DNA of 64,000 bases from positions 1-64,000 of the forward strand of contig NZ_JARXHX010000023.1 of NCBI RefSeq assembly GCF_031127835.1. Direction: 5' to 3'. Of the stretch, positions 18,330-27,658 are shown one piece after another. A program made the position numbers and the translations under genes. Source of the DNA: Pelagicoccus sp. SDUM812002 (GTDB lineage Bacteria; Verrucomicrobiota; Verrucomicrobiia; Opitutales; Opitutaceae). The notes under the pieces are model-generated. The model had not been told where the DNA came from. It saw only the letters and a list, made by a program, of their open reading frames with translations, and did not search any database. The number at the start of each line of letters is the position of its first letter. Position 1 is the first letter of the stretch.

Positions 18330-18357
18330 CCCTGTCCCACCAAACGGGTCCACCTCA
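18330..18357 (-). repeat. IS3 right terminal inverted repeat
   Basis: Reads TGAGGTGGACCCG inward from 18357 on the complementary strand; partner of 17026-17053. Confidence 0.7.
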
Positions 18358-18606
18358 GTCGGTTGTGGGCCAATTTTGAGCGTCTTTATTCTGCTGTGAC
18401 CACGGGGATTTGCCGTCGCATCGCAAAAGAGGTGTAGTCTCCATTCGATTTTAGTGTCCCAATTCTAACGTGAAGTAAGTCCGCAGGTAGCGGGCGCGGA
18501 TGGACCCTAATGGGCTTGCGTAGCTTTTGCTCAAGTGCGCAGATGGTTCCTCAATTTGGGCTGGGAGTCTTCAGGGCAACTCCCTGCGGGCGAAGTTGGG
18601 GGCATC

Positions 18607-20091
18607 ATGCTGAACCCACACAACGCTAAGCACTACGGCCGATGCCTCGCCCTTAACTTTATCCCTTTGTTTTGGAAGGGAGTGGTGTCCATCATATTCT
18701 GTTTTGTGGGAGTAGCTAGTTTGCAAGCGGGACAACTTTCGCTGACCTGGCAAGATAACTCTAACAACGAGGAAGGTTTCGAGATAGAACGTTGCTTACA
18801 GGGTGAGAACTTTGGGCTATTGGCGACCGTAGAATCGGGTGCAGAGAGCTTTGTCGACGATTCCGTCGTTCCGGGTCATGTGTACGAGTATCGAGTGCGG
18901 GCTTTCAACTCATTCGGTTATTCTGGATACACCAATGTCTCTTCGGGTACGATGCCCAACACAGCACCCACGTTAAGCGAGATTGAAGACGTCTCGGTTG
19001 TAAAGGGGACCACCTCAACGGTTTTAGATTTTCAGTTTGCTGATGCTGAGTCCGGCTCCGATGAATTAGTGTTCGAGGCGATTTCTTCGAACTTGTCCGT
19101 AGTGCCGTTAAGCGGTATTTTCGTTGAGGTGGGTGAAGGTAGTGGTACGGTGTCATTTGCATCGTTGGGTTCATCTACAGGTACCTCAACGATCACGCTG
19201 TTGGTCAGCGATGGGGTGGATTTTGCTCAGCAGACATTCAAAGTAGAAGTGAAGCGTAACCTTGCTCCTACCGTAGGTATGCTTCAGGCAGCTAATGTCC
19301 AAGACTCGCAGCAGGTGGGACCTATTGAGTTCACCATTTCGGATGCGGAATATCCTGAAGACCTGTTAACTGTAATCGGAACTTCGATGGATGAGAGTCT
19401 AATTGCCTCTGAGAGTATTTCGATCGGCGGAAGTGGTTCGAACCGCACAGTGAGCTTCGCTACGCAGGCTGGTGTATCAGGGTCTACCACAATACGGCTC
19501 AAGGTGAGTGATGGAGTGAACAGTACTAATGGCGTGCTGAGCGTGAATATTTCCAAGAACTCGGCACCCGTTATCAGCGGCCTCGAAGAAATCTATACCA
19601 TAGATGAAGAGGGAAATATCGAAGCACTAGCTTTTTCAATTTCAGACCGTGAGACTGCTGCCAATTCCCTCGAAGTGTCGGTAAGTTCTTCGAACGCGTT
19701 GATTGTCTCTCAGTATGGTATCAAGCTGAAAGGTAGTGGCTCCCAGCGTACCTTAGACATAACACCGAGTCCGGGTATGACCGGAACGGTGGAGCTCATA
19801 GTGTCGGTGAGCGATGGGGTTCGTACAACGAGGCATGCATTCAATCTGCGGGTTCTAGCTCCGGAACAATTGGTTAAGATCCTCGGATTCTCGATTGAGC
19901 AGAAGCTAGCGGTTGTAGAGGTCGAAAATCGCCTAGATGCGACATTCTCTCTCTGGAAAATCCATAGCTTGGATGGTGCGTGGGAGAAGGTCGTAGACGC
20001 GCAGACGGTCATGGAGGCAACCTCGACTACTCTGATAGACCCGATGCCGGTCGATACCGCTGTATGCTATCGAGTGATAGCGAGTGAGTAG
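18607..20091 (+). CDS. Secreted Fn3/cadherin-like repeat protein
   Basis: About 494 residues. ATG at 18607 is chosen because it gives an N-terminal export signal (GVVSIIFCFVGVASLQAG); a GTG at 18535 is in frame upstream. A fibronectin type III domain follows (LSLTWQDNSNNEEGFEIER). Three tandem ~100-residue Ig/cadherin-like repeats come next, beginning TAPTLSEIEDV, LAPTVGMLQAA and SAPVISGLEEI, each with an [L/V]-x-V-S-D-G-V strand. The C-terminal ~75 residues resemble the Fn3-like tail of Verrucomicrobiota surface proteins. No enzyme motif is seen; an extracellular structural or adhesive role is inferred. It stands alone, divergent from the polysaccharide cluster. Confidence 0.75.
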   Translation: MLNPHNAKHYGRCLALNFIPLFWKGVVSIIFCFVGVASLQAGQLSLTWQDNSNNEEGFEIERCLQGENFGLLATVESGAESFVDDSVVPGHVYEYRVRAFNSFGYSGYTNVSSGTMPNTAPTLSEIEDVSVVKGTTSTVLDFQFADAESGSDELVFEAISSNLSVVPLSGIFVEVGEGSGTVSFASLGSSTGTSTITLLVSDGVDFAQQTFKVEVKRNLAPTVGMLQAANVQDSQQVGPIEFTISDAEYPEDLLTVIGTSMDESLIASESISIGGSGSNRTVSFATQAGVSGSTTIRLKVSDGVNSTNGVLSVNISKNSAPVISGLEEIYTIDEEGNIEALAFSISDRETAANSLEVSVSSSNALIVSQYGIKLKGSGSQRTLDITPSPGMTGTVELIVSVSDGVRTTRHAFNLRVLAPEQLVKILGFSIEQKLAVVEVENRLDATFSLWKIHSLDGAWEKVVDAQTVMEATSTTLIDPMPVDTAVCYRVIASE

Positions 20092-20412
20092 AGTTGTTTA
20101 AAGTAAAACGGGATACGAATAATTTTTCTCACCGAACACTCAATTGCCGACAATCGTTCCATGATTAAGGGCGGCTCGCATCGCCGCCTCCGAGGACTAT
20201 GGAGTCCCGATTGGACATCCCCATTGGGAATCTTTTTTGGGGGCGATGTGAGTATAATTTGGATTCGTTCTTTTCCGATGAACACATGCGCTGTGCTGAA
20301 ACCTTGTTCTTACCATCTGCAGAACGGCGAGGAGATACGTATCATGCGAATTTCCAACCCGTGTGGCTCGCGTGTGCGAGCTAACCATCAAGGCGTCGAC
20401 ATCGCCCGTTCT
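20092..20412. other. Intergenic region with two hairpins
   Basis: Gene-free gap between convergent genes. It holds a GGCGGC/GCCGCC hairpin near 20169-20188 and the terminator-like stem at 20204-20238. Confidence 0.5.
20204..20238 (+). terminator. Putative rho-independent terminator
   Basis: TCCC plus TTGG (20204-20213) can pair with CCA plus GGGA (20220-20229), and the stem is followed by a six-T run at 20233-20238. It would end the Fn3-repeat transcript about 110 bp after its stop. The stem is imperfect. Confidence 0.4.
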
Positions 20413-23400
20413 TCACTGCCAAGAGCAGAGGCTGTTTACATAACTAGCTGACTTGTCATGTACCCAGCTATCAAGTTGGGCTTGGTCTTTCAATTGTTGG
20501 CCGCGTTGACGCGGGACAATTGCGAAGTTTGACAAAAGCTCGGGGAGGCTTGTCATGTCACCCCAGAGTTTCTCGAATTGGCTGATTGGAAAGATGTCTT
20601 CTTGGCCTTCGCCCCAGCGCTTTTTAACTTCTTTGAGAGTCACGTAGGTAGGCATCCTCGAAGCGACGTCACGTATCGCCGTTTCGACGCAGGCGCTATC
20701 GTGAATTGAGGTGCGAGACAGCCCGAAGAACTGTAGGAGCTCGTTCACGTTGATCCAGCTGGTGTTAGTATTGTAGAACGTTAGCTTGAATTCGTCGCTC
20801 TCTCTAGGAAGAGCCAGCCCTTCTACCAAGCGGTTGCGCCCGTTGATTTTTGCTAAACCTCCACCGCGGTCGTCGAGGCGTTTGGACATGACCTCAAACG
20901 ATAAAGTAGCCTCCGACTTTATGTGCCAACCTAGCAATACTGGATCAAGGGAGGCTCCAAGGGTGTCTATATTGTGGGCCAATATGTAATTGAGATTAGG
21001 GTACTTCTCGAGAAGCGAAGCGAGTGTGCCGTTCTTTATGAGATTGGGCACTTCGTACCAGTGTCCCACTGGGTGAAGACATTGGGAGGGAAGGTTGTCG
21101 GTATAGTCGGAAGCTTCACCGGTGGACCGGGCCCACTCCAATAGGGCTGCTCGGAGGCTTTCCAACATTTTTTGTTTTTGATCGTCCAGTCGCTGCTGGG
21201 CGATTTCTTCCCAAGCAAATCGGAGGTCTCGCTCGGTGGGTACGAGGCGGAGGCCAATCGATTTACCGGGTGACAGAAAAGCCTCTTGTCCGTACGTTTT
21301 ACTGTATTCACGCTTTAGGTACGAATCTATTGGAGCGTGTGTTAGGTAGCTCGAGGTGAAAATGTGTGGCACAGGGCTGCCGAACTTGGCTTTGGCTGCT
21401 CGCGATTTGGCGAGGTGGATATCGATGAAGTTTCGGTGCCGGCCTCCCATCTGATAAAAAGGATGCAGAGATTTAACGACTCCAGCTCCTTGGGTCCAGC
21501 GACTGCCAACACCCGCCGCGAAAGTTAGGGTGCAGACTTCTCCTTTCCTCAATGCGTCGATACCGATTTCTTCAAATTCTCGGTTATCCACGGTAGTCGC
21601 ATCAAATAGATCTTCGGCGGGCACGTCCTCGATGGTACTTGTGGTCGAGAGCCGGTTCATCGCCATGCCTATGCGCCCAGCTCGCACATCCGCGCGTATT
21701 TGCTCGTGCTGCTCGGCGTCGAATCCATTTCGCTGCAGCAGGTTTTCGAGAGATTCGGTTTCCTCGGCAACGTCTCTGACCTCTGGGAGGAGACGTGAGA
21801 TGAGCTCGGAGGCTCTAAATGGGTCGCCGGAGCGAGCCTGGACGGCTGCCGAGTACTGTTGAAGGTCACTTCGCTGCCTGTGGTTCAGGTACTTAGGTTC
21901 GGTTCTTAGAGCCTTGGGAATCGTTAAGTGGTAGTATTCCTCAGGGAGGAAGGACTTTGAGCCCGTCAAATGCTCCGCAGTTGATCCGTTTTCATTAATT
22001 CGGAAATCGTAAACGACAGGATCCATTGCGAAGGGGAGGGCGGATTCGTACTGTCGTTTTCGCACGAGCATAGTCTCTGAAAGAAACTGTTGTCCTGCGC
22101 TTTTCTTTTCGGGCGCAAATATGAAGCCCATTCCACCCCCGGACATTCCACCGAGCATCCAGAAACCCCAGAAGTCATCGCCGAATTCGCGGCGTACGTC
22201 AGCGATGAGTGTTTCTGTGTAGATATTGCTAACCCATGGTATGATCTCATGGAGCGGTCCGAAAAAGTTTTCAGTGAGGAGCTCGCCGAGCTCCTTAACT
22301 CGACCGGCCTTGAGATTCTCGACGATTAGATCGATTGTGTCTAATGCCTTGAGCCGAGCGTTCCACTCTTTAGTACCTCGTACGAGGTACTTTTCCGTCA
22401 CCATTTCCAGAATCGGGCCTACGTTTTGAGCCATTCCACCATGTACGAGGACGAGGCTTTCCTGAAGTTTGGCTCTAGCCTTTTTGTCTATTATGTCATC
22501 TCCCAAGATTGTGTGGCGGGGTAGGAGACAACCGCGACTGGTTCCGTACTCTGAGTCTCCAACTTTGGATTCTTCCCCTTCAATGAGCTTTATGCCTGGC
22601 CATATACCGCCTGAATCTTGCCAGCCACCACCTGAGCCTCCGATCCATTCGCCGAGAATTGCGCGGGCTGCTACGATACGTCTTTCGCCTTCACTTAAAG
22701 GACCTGTGAGTGAGCTCGTTTGTCCGCTGGCCCTCATGCAAACCGCAATGAGCGCTCCGAGAAGATTCGTCGAAACGGCCAGACGTGATCCCTTGGGGAT
22801 TTTGTTAACATTACTGACGATTTCTATGCCCTTTCCAACTCCAACAACGTTCTCGAAAACGCTTGCGATACTTTGGCCGGATCCTTCTAAGCCAGGCGGA
22901 ACGATTCCAGAAGCGATAACTGCAGCTTTCAGAAGACCTAGATGGTCCCTCGCGAAATCGAATACTTCATCAACTGATGAAATCTCGGTGTTCACTCCTA
23001 GGTCCACGCTACATAGTCGAAGGATGGGTTCCTCGATGACGCGAAAATATGCCTCAATGGGAGGTTTGGTTTCTTCATCCCGTCCGTGTACTCCGAGATC
23101 GACTGATACGTTCAGGACGCGAGCTCCCTCTGGAAAATCCATCCCCAAGAAAAAAATATCACTCCAAGCGCAGTGGGTGAGATCCATACGCACCGCAGTC
23201 TGCTCCTTCAAAATGGGATACACTTGGTTCGGACCAGCCTTTATGAACAGCTCTTTGTGAAGCACAAGTGGATGGTCGAGACTGTGCCCCATGCGAAAAA
23301 TCCACTGATTCCCTGCAGTTGAACGGACTGTTTGCCGAACCTGATCTGCTAGGGTTTGGAAAGCGAGGGCGTGGTATGCGTGAGCAAGCGAACTTGAGAG

Positions 23401-23742
23401 GGAATCGTTAGCTCCCCCTCTTTTCATTTCTGCTAGCAAAACGCGGATCGCTTCTTCGAATCGCCGCTCGAGCATGTATTCGTGGGCTACATACGACAAG
23501 CGTGCTCGATTTTTGAATCCCTTTCGGGCGGGAAGGTGGTAACGGTGTATCGCTTGCAGGAAAAACAGAGAGCGAACCTTCAGGTAGAGGCTATCCTCGG
23601 AGTTTCGAAACTGTTCCAGCTCGTCCGCCTGGGCAAGTAGCTCTTCAATTGAGAGAGACGAGCACAACTCGGACAGGGATCGATTGCGCTCTGCAGCGAC
23701 TTCGCTGGTGATAACAGATAACAAATGTAATTCTTCGCTCAT
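20413..23742 (-). CDS. Fucokinase-like GHMP kinase fused to UDPGP-type nucleotidyltransferase
   Basis: An 1109-residue two-domain protein. The N-terminal half is a fucokinase-like GHMP kinase: MDLTHCAWSDIFFLGMDFP (~195), the ATP loop KGSRLAVSTNLLGALIA (~313), GGSGGGWQDSGGIWPGIKLI (~362) and GGMSGGGMGFIFAP (~538). The C-terminal half (~735-1109) resembles UDP-sugar pyrophosphorylases: LTFAAGVGSRWTQGAGVVK (~738) and NIDTLGASLDPVLLG (~925). It should phosphorylate a free sugar at C1 and then activate it with a nucleotide. The kinase-first order is opposite to Bacteroides Fkp and plant FKGP. The kinase loop lacks the usual GLGTSS. Sugar and nucleotide are not determinable. ATG at 23742. Confidence 0.82.
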   Translation of the reverse strand: MSEELHLLSVITSEVAAERNRSLSELCSSLSIEELLAQADELEQFRNSEDSLYLKVRSLFFLQAIHRYHLPARKGFKNRARLSYVAHEYMLERRFEEAIRVLLAEMKRGGANDSLSSSLAHAYHALAFQTLADQVRQTVRSTAGNQWIFRMGHSLDHPLVLHKELFIKAGPNQVYPILKEQTAVRMDLTHCAWSDIFFLGMDFPEGARVLNVSVDLGVHGRDEETKPPIEAYFRVIEEPILRLCSVDLGVNTEISSVDEVFDFARDHLGLLKAAVIASGIVPPGLEGSGQSIASVFENVVGVGKGIEIVSNVNKIPKGSRLAVSTNLLGALIAVCMRASGQTSSLTGPLSEGERRIVAARAILGEWIGGSGGGWQDSGGIWPGIKLIEGEESKVGDSEYGTSRGCLLPRHTILGDDIIDKKARAKLQESLVLVHGGMAQNVGPILEMVTEKYLVRGTKEWNARLKALDTIDLIVENLKAGRVKELGELLTENFFGPLHEIIPWVSNIYTETLIADVRREFGDDFWGFWMLGGMSGGGMGFIFAPEKKSAGQQFLSETMLVRKRQYESALPFAMDPVVYDFRINENGSTAEHLTGSKSFLPEEYYHLTIPKALRTEPKYLNHRQRSDLQQYSAAVQARSGDPFRASELISRLLPEVRDVAEETESLENLLQRNGFDAEQHEQIRADVRAGRIGMAMNRLSTTSTIEDVPAEDLFDATTVDNREFEEIGIDALRKGEVCTLTFAAGVGSRWTQGAGVVKSLHPFYQMGGRHRNFIDIHLAKSRAAKAKFGSPVPHIFTSSYLTHAPIDSYLKREYSKTYGQEAFLSPGKSIGLRLVPTERDLRFAWEEIAQQRLDDQKQKMLESLRAALLEWARSTGEASDYTDNLPSQCLHPVGHWYEVPNLIKNGTLASLLEKYPNLNYILAHNIDTLGASLDPVLLGWHIKSEATLSFEVMSKRLDDRGGGLAKINGRNRLVEGLALPRESDEFKLTFYNTNTSWINVNELLQFFGLSRTSIHDSACVETAIRDVASRMPTYVTLKEVKKRWGEGQEDIFPISQFEKLWGDMTSLPELLSNFAIVPRQRGQQLKDQAQLDSWVHDKSASYVNSLCSWQ

Positions 23743-23757
23743 TTGCTGAGAGGTGTT

Positions 23758-24594
23758 CTATTTTTGAGCGAGCATTTCGACGAGGCTGGAAAGGACGCGA
23801 TCTCGGTCTTTACCCGCAAAAGAGAGCGCGAGTTGCGCGAAGAGGAGTCCGTAGTCAGCGCCGACGTCATAACGGCTGCCATCTACCTCCAGAGCGAGTA
23901 GCTTTTCGTGTTTACAGAGTTGATCCAAAGCGGTTGATAGGCTCCTCTCCTGAGGACCCTCTAATCGGGTCGTTTCCTCAAGGACTGAAAAGATGCTGGG
24001 CTGGAGCGCGTGAATGCCAAAGAAACATAGATAGAATCCTGCTCTCAGGCCTGGTACGAGAATCTTAAGTTCGGCTTCCGTCGGACTGGGCTTTTCGAGA
24101 ACTCTCTCAACTTCGTAGAGTCCGGTCGTTCGTCCTGATAATCGTCCACCTATAGCTCCGAACGAGCTCAGTTGGCTTTCTCTTGTTGCTTGTACTCCCG
24201 CTACGGATACTCCTTTGGCTTCGGCTACGTTTACTATTTGGAGTGCACATCCGATTTCGTTTTGCGAGACGCAAAGGTGGTCTCCCACCAAATGTAGAAA
24301 AGGTTCGTTCCCGATAAATGCCTTTGCGGATAAAATTGCTTGGGCGTAGCCAGTAGGTAGCTCTTGTACGATAAAATGGATACGGTCAGCGTAAACTCCT
24401 GCCGCTTTGCTGTACACGTCCTGGGTTCCGGGACAGATCACCAGGCCGACTTCCTCGGTTCCTGCTGACACCGCCTCTTTTATCACCAACTCAAGCGCGG
24501 TTCTTTTCTTTCCCTCCTGGTCCAGTAACGTTTGCAGCGGCAAATTGCGTTGATTCGGGTCGGCCAAGGTAATGAGGGACTTTTTGATCTTCAT
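23758..24594 (-). CDS. GalU-like nucleotidyltransferase with lost signature loop
   Basis: A 278-residue protein with the layout of glucose-1-phosphate uridylyltransferases: KKRTALELVIKEAVSAGTEEV for helix 2, PTGYAQAILSAKAFIG, FLHLVGDHLCVS for the metal-binding strand and GFYLCFFGIHALQP. The N-terminal G-x-G-T-R nucleotide loop is replaced by ITLADPNQRNLP, and the usual PKxxLP lysine is missing. It may have a changed activity or act as a regulatory subunit. Its stop lies 16 bp from the start of the kinase fusion, so the two are probably co-transcribed and work on the same sugar. ATG at 24594. Confidence 0.7.
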   Translation of the reverse strand: MKIKKSLITLADPNQRNLPLQTLLDQEGKKRTALELVIKEAVSAGTEEVGLVICPGTQDVYSKAAGVYADRIHFIVQELPTGYAQAILSAKAFIGNEPFLHLVGDHLCVSQNEIGCALQIVNVAEAKGVSVAGVQATRESQLSSFGAIGGRLSGRTTGLYEVERVLEKPSPTEAELKILVPGLRAGFYLCFFGIHALQPSIFSVLEETTRLEGPQERSLSTALDQLCKHEKLLALEVDGSRYDVGADYGLLFAQLALSFAGKDRDRVLSSLVEMLAQK

Positions 24595-24837
24595 GCTAAC
24601 TCAAGTGATCGGATAGGAGGTCGAGGACGCGAAGCGCCGTCCAGTGTCGATAGATTCGAAGCAATCTTTAGAAGCTGAAGCACACAATAACTATTTGTCG
24701 TAATACCTAGATAAACACCTTTCACCGCCAAATCCATTGCTACCGGGTGATAAGGTAACTTGGTCCGAGCGACTTTTAAGTTTCTGGGTTTGTGAGCGAC
24801 TTTGGGTGGAGGGTCTCTCAAGGCGTATCCACAAAGA

Positions 24838-24862
24838 AAGGCGTCCCGTTAAAGGACGCCTT
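24838..24862 (-). terminator. Terminator downstream of tRNA-Ser 3' fragment
   Basis: AAGGCGTCC (24838-24846) pairs perfectly with GGACGCCTT (24854-24862) around a 7-nt loop. Read leftwards it is followed by TCTTTG, a weak U-tract. It sits 3 bp beyond the tRNA 3' fragment in the orientation a tRNA terminator would have, so it is probably the original terminator of the tRNA-Ser gene. Confidence 0.65.
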
Positions 24863-24864
24863 CG

Positions 24865-24891
24865 AAAGTGGCGGAGAGAGAGGGATTCGAA
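24865..24891 (-). repeat. att-like repeat, tRNA-Ser 3' end fragment (left copy)
   Basis: Read on the minus strand this is the T-loop TTCGAAT, the T-stem/acceptor strand CCCTCTCTCTCCG and CCA of a tRNA-Ser-like gene. The 5' half of the T-stem is absent, so it is a fragment. It is identical over 27 bp to 28688-28714. Such tRNA 3' ends are the standard targets of tyrosine recombinases. Confidence 0.8.
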
Positions 24892-24984
24892 TCGTCAGCA
24901 GACCTTCACTATTCTTCACAAATGTTTGTAGTTTATAACTTTATGAATAGTCCGAGGTGCCGTAAAATGCCTCAGGATGAGGCT

Positions 24985-25016
24985 AAAAAACTTCAGATTG
25001 GCTATGAATTGGCAAA
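24985..25016 (+). repeat. Arm-type repeat, left copy
   Basis: A-rich run then CTTCAGATTGGC and ATGAATTGGCAA, matching 28807-28838 with about one mismatch and lying at the same distance (93-94 bp) from its att core. It may be an integrase arm-binding or structural site. Confidence 0.55.
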
Positions 25017-25136
25017 GCCTCTCTCATAGGCAAATCGTGAATGTCCCTCGAATCGTAATAATGCTTCTGATTATAAAGATGCGACTTTCAATTGTCGGTT
25101 GAGTTCTGATGCCTTGTTTTTGTATCCCTTGACGAG

Positions 25137-27515
25137 ATGGAATCTGAGCTTGGGTGTCGTCTTGAGGAATTGCGTACTCGTTTGTCAGCTCTGCGAGACG
25201 AACGATTGGTAATCTTGTCGGAGCTCCAAGCGATGGAACGTGCGGGCTCGCAGAGGCAAATGGATGCAGTCGTTGATCAAGTTCCAGTAAATCCAGAAGA
25301 TAAAGTTTCGCTCTTCAAGCGGCGTTTTGCGGCACGAACGGACATCTTTCCAAGGTTTTGGGAAAATACATCGAAAGGGACCAAGGGCTACTATCCTGTT
25401 TGCGAAGCGGTCTACGAAACGGGAGTTCGCTTGAAGCCGTCAGAGCTTTATTCGCGTTTTGGTTCGTCCAAATTCTCTAGACTTGATGATAGGGTGATCG
25501 AAGACCACTTGAGGGGAAAGCATACGATTGGCTCGTATTCGATTCGAAAGGACGATACCTGTATTTTCCTCGCGGCGGATTTTGACGGTGGAGGATGGCA
25601 AGCGTGTGCGGTGGCTTATGCGGAGTCTGCTGAAATTTTCGGGTTTCGAACCCTTCTTGAGATTTCGAGATCCGGAAACGGCGCCCATGCATGGCTCTTC
25701 TTTGCCGAACCGACTCCTGTCCAACTCGCGCGAAGTTTGGGAACGGTTGTTCTGGGTGAAGCGTCCAGCCGACTATCGAAATTCGACTTAGGGGCTTACG
25801 ACCGCGTTTTCCCGAATCAAGACACTATGCCAAAGGGCGGATTTGGAAACCTCATCGGTTTGCCACTGCAGTGGGATAGAAGGAAGGATGGCTGTACTGT
25901 TTTCGTTGATACGAATCTATCCGTTTTTGAAGATCAATGGGCGGCTCTAGCAAAGACGCCCTGTTATTGGGAACATCACGTTCGAACTGCGTTGGAGCGT
26001 TTCGTTGAAGTTTCACCAGTAGAAGAATGCTCTCCGGAGGATATCGCTGATGCGTCTCTTTCAGGAGGCAAGTCCGGAGTGGCGGCGGTAAAGATACCGG
26101 ATTGGAAAGCTGAGTTGAGAGAGTCTCTGTTGATTCCGGAGGAGGGGTTACCTGACGAATTTGTCGCTAAGATTGTTCGATTAGCGACCTTCCCCAACCC
26201 CGAGTTTTTTGAAAAGCAAAGGATGCGTTTCCCGGTATTCAACATTCCTCGCTACATTGTGAGTGTAGAGCGGCAATCTGGCGGCATATCAATTCCGCGT
26301 GGGTGTATCGACGCCGTAAAAGAGCTATTTGCCACGAGGGGTTCCCGATTGGAAATCGAGGATTTCAGATTAAGCGAGAAGCGAGTACGTATACGATTTA
26401 CGGGTACGCTAACTCAAAGCCAGAAGAGCGCTGTTGCCGCAATGGAAACCAATGAGCATGGAGTGCTGGTCACTCCGCCAGGTTCGGGAAAGACGGTAAT
26501 GGCATGCTCTTTGATCGCTCGATGGAAACTGGCAACCGTTATTCTCGTAAACCGCCGATCGATCGCTGATCAATGGAAAGAGCGTTTGAGTGAGTTTACA
26601 TCGATTTCGGATGACCGGTTGGGAGAATGGGGCGGGGGTAAGAAGAAGCTCAGTGGCGTTGTTGATGTGGTGATGATTCAGAGTCTCGCGCGAGCCGAGG
26701 ACTTAGTCGCATTTTTTCGTAGATACAGTTTGGCCGTTATCGATGAATGCCATCACATTGCGGCGGTTAGTTTTGAGAGCGTATTGAAGAAATGTGGGTG
26801 CCGCAGGGTATTGGGGCTCACTGCGACTCCAAAGAGGAAAGATGGTTTGGAAGCGTTGCTCTATCAGCAATGTGGCCCAGTTCGATTCCGACTGTCGGAA
26901 GATTCGGACCCGAACTTGTTGAAGCGTATCCAATTTATTGAAACAGGATTCGGACGAGGGCTAGGCCAATACTTTGCTCTCCATGAGGTTTGGGAAAAAC
27001 TCATTCAGAATGAGCAAAGAAATGAGTTGATTGCTTCCTTTGTGGAGAGACAGCTAGAGCAGGGGCGCAGGTGTCTTATCATCTCCGACCGCATTTCCCA
27101 TTTGGAGTCAATGGAAGCCTTGCTATGCGAACGAGCCGAGCGCCTTGACATCGTTCCTGAATTGATGACTGGAGGAAGAAGCTCGAAGGCTCTGAAGGAG
27201 CAAAACGAGCGTATTCGGAAGTGTTTGAGTAATGGATTTGGAATCTGCTTGTTGGCAACGGGATCTTTTTTAGGTGAAGGGTATGATCTCCAGGAGTTGG
27301 ATACGCTTTTTCTAGCAATGCCCATTTCCTTCAAGGGGCGTCTCATTCAGTATGCGGGGCGTTTGCACCGAAGATGTGAAGGTAAAAGAGAAGTTAGGGT
27401 ATACGATTTCATTGATGAAAATTTGCCCGTCGCGATGAGCATGTTTCGAAAGCGTAGGCCTGCCTACAAGGAGATGGGGTACGCCGAGGGGCAGGAGAGT
27501 TCGGATACTCGTTGA
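25137..27515 (+). CDS. TOTE-type primase-helicase (AEP + SF2 helicase)
   Basis: A 792-residue protein. Residues 1-40 form a coiled coil. Residues ~60-290 match the archaeo-eukaryotic primase domain of TOTE conflict systems: catalytic acids in FLAADFDGGGW (~143) and the S-x-H-type block SRSGNGAHAWLFF (~175). Residues ~420-780 are an SF2 helicase with Walker A PPGSGKT (~448), DECHH (~535), LTATPKR (~560) and motif VI QYAGRLHRR (~737). No C-terminal nuclease domain is seen, unlike some relatives. Known TOTE proteins are proposed to act in conflict with mobile DNA; function here is inferred. Start ATG at 25137. Confidence 0.85.
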   Translation: MESELGCRLEELRTRLSALRDERLVILSELQAMERAGSQRQMDAVVDQVPVNPEDKVSLFKRRFAARTDIFPRFWENTSKGTKGYYPVCEAVYETGVRLKPSELYSRFGSSKFSRLDDRVIEDHLRGKHTIGSYSIRKDDTCIFLAADFDGGGWQACAVAYAESAEIFGFRTLLEISRSGNGAHAWLFFAEPTPVQLARSLGTVVLGEASSRLSKFDLGAYDRVFPNQDTMPKGGFGNLIGLPLQWDRRKDGCTVFVDTNLSVFEDQWAALAKTPCYWEHHVRTALERFVEVSPVEECSPEDIADASLSGGKSGVAAVKIPDWKAELRESLLIPEEGLPDEFVAKIVRLATFPNPEFFEKQRMRFPVFNIPRYIVSVERQSGGISIPRGCIDAVKELFATRGSRLEIEDFRLSEKRVRIRFTGTLTQSQKSAVAAMETNEHGVLVTPPGSGKTVMACSLIARWKLATVILVNRRSIADQWKERLSEFTSISDDRLGEWGGGKKKLSGVVDVVMIQSLARAEDLVAFFRRYSLAVIDECHHIAAVSFESVLKKCGCRRVLGLTATPKRKDGLEALLYQQCGPVRFRLSEDSDPNLLKRIQFIETGFGRGLGQYFALHEVWEKLIQNEQRNELIASFVERQLEQGRRCLIISDRISHLESMEALLCERAERLDIVPELMTGGRSSKALKEQNERIRKCLSNGFGICLLATGSFLGEGYDLQELDTLFLAMPISFKGRLIQYAGRLHRRCEGKREVRVYDFIDENLPVAMSMFRKRRPAYKEMGYAEGQESSDTR

Positions 27516-27658
27516 AATGTGATGCGAGATAGCTGCCTTGACAGGATCCGTCTTTGATGTAGGACTCTTATCCAGGCAAGCGCAGAAGATGTAGAGGTCG
27601 CTCTCCTTGAGTGGCAGCCCTTTATGGGTGGGATCCTCGGTTTCTGGGGCCTACAATT

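Larger units (their letters stand above)
17026..18357 (+). mobile_element. IS3-family insertion sequence (~1332 bp)
   Basis: Imperfect terminal inverted repeats bound a two-gene IS3 element. The left end begins TGAAGTGGCTCCC at 17026; the complement of the right end begins TGAGGTGGACCCG at 18357. Inner matches GGAC and GG occur at the same spacing. It contains orfA (17088-17411) and orfB (17401-18243) and is markedly more GC-rich than its flanks. The flanking bases (AAAT before, GTCG after) do not form the 3-4 bp target duplication expected for IS3. Confidence 0.88.

Noticed and set aside
24865-24950. An intact tRNA-Ser gene at either att copy
   Set aside because: Only the T-loop, the 3' T-stem strand, acceptor strand and CCA are present; the next bases cannot form the 5' T-stem, and no anticodon arm follows.
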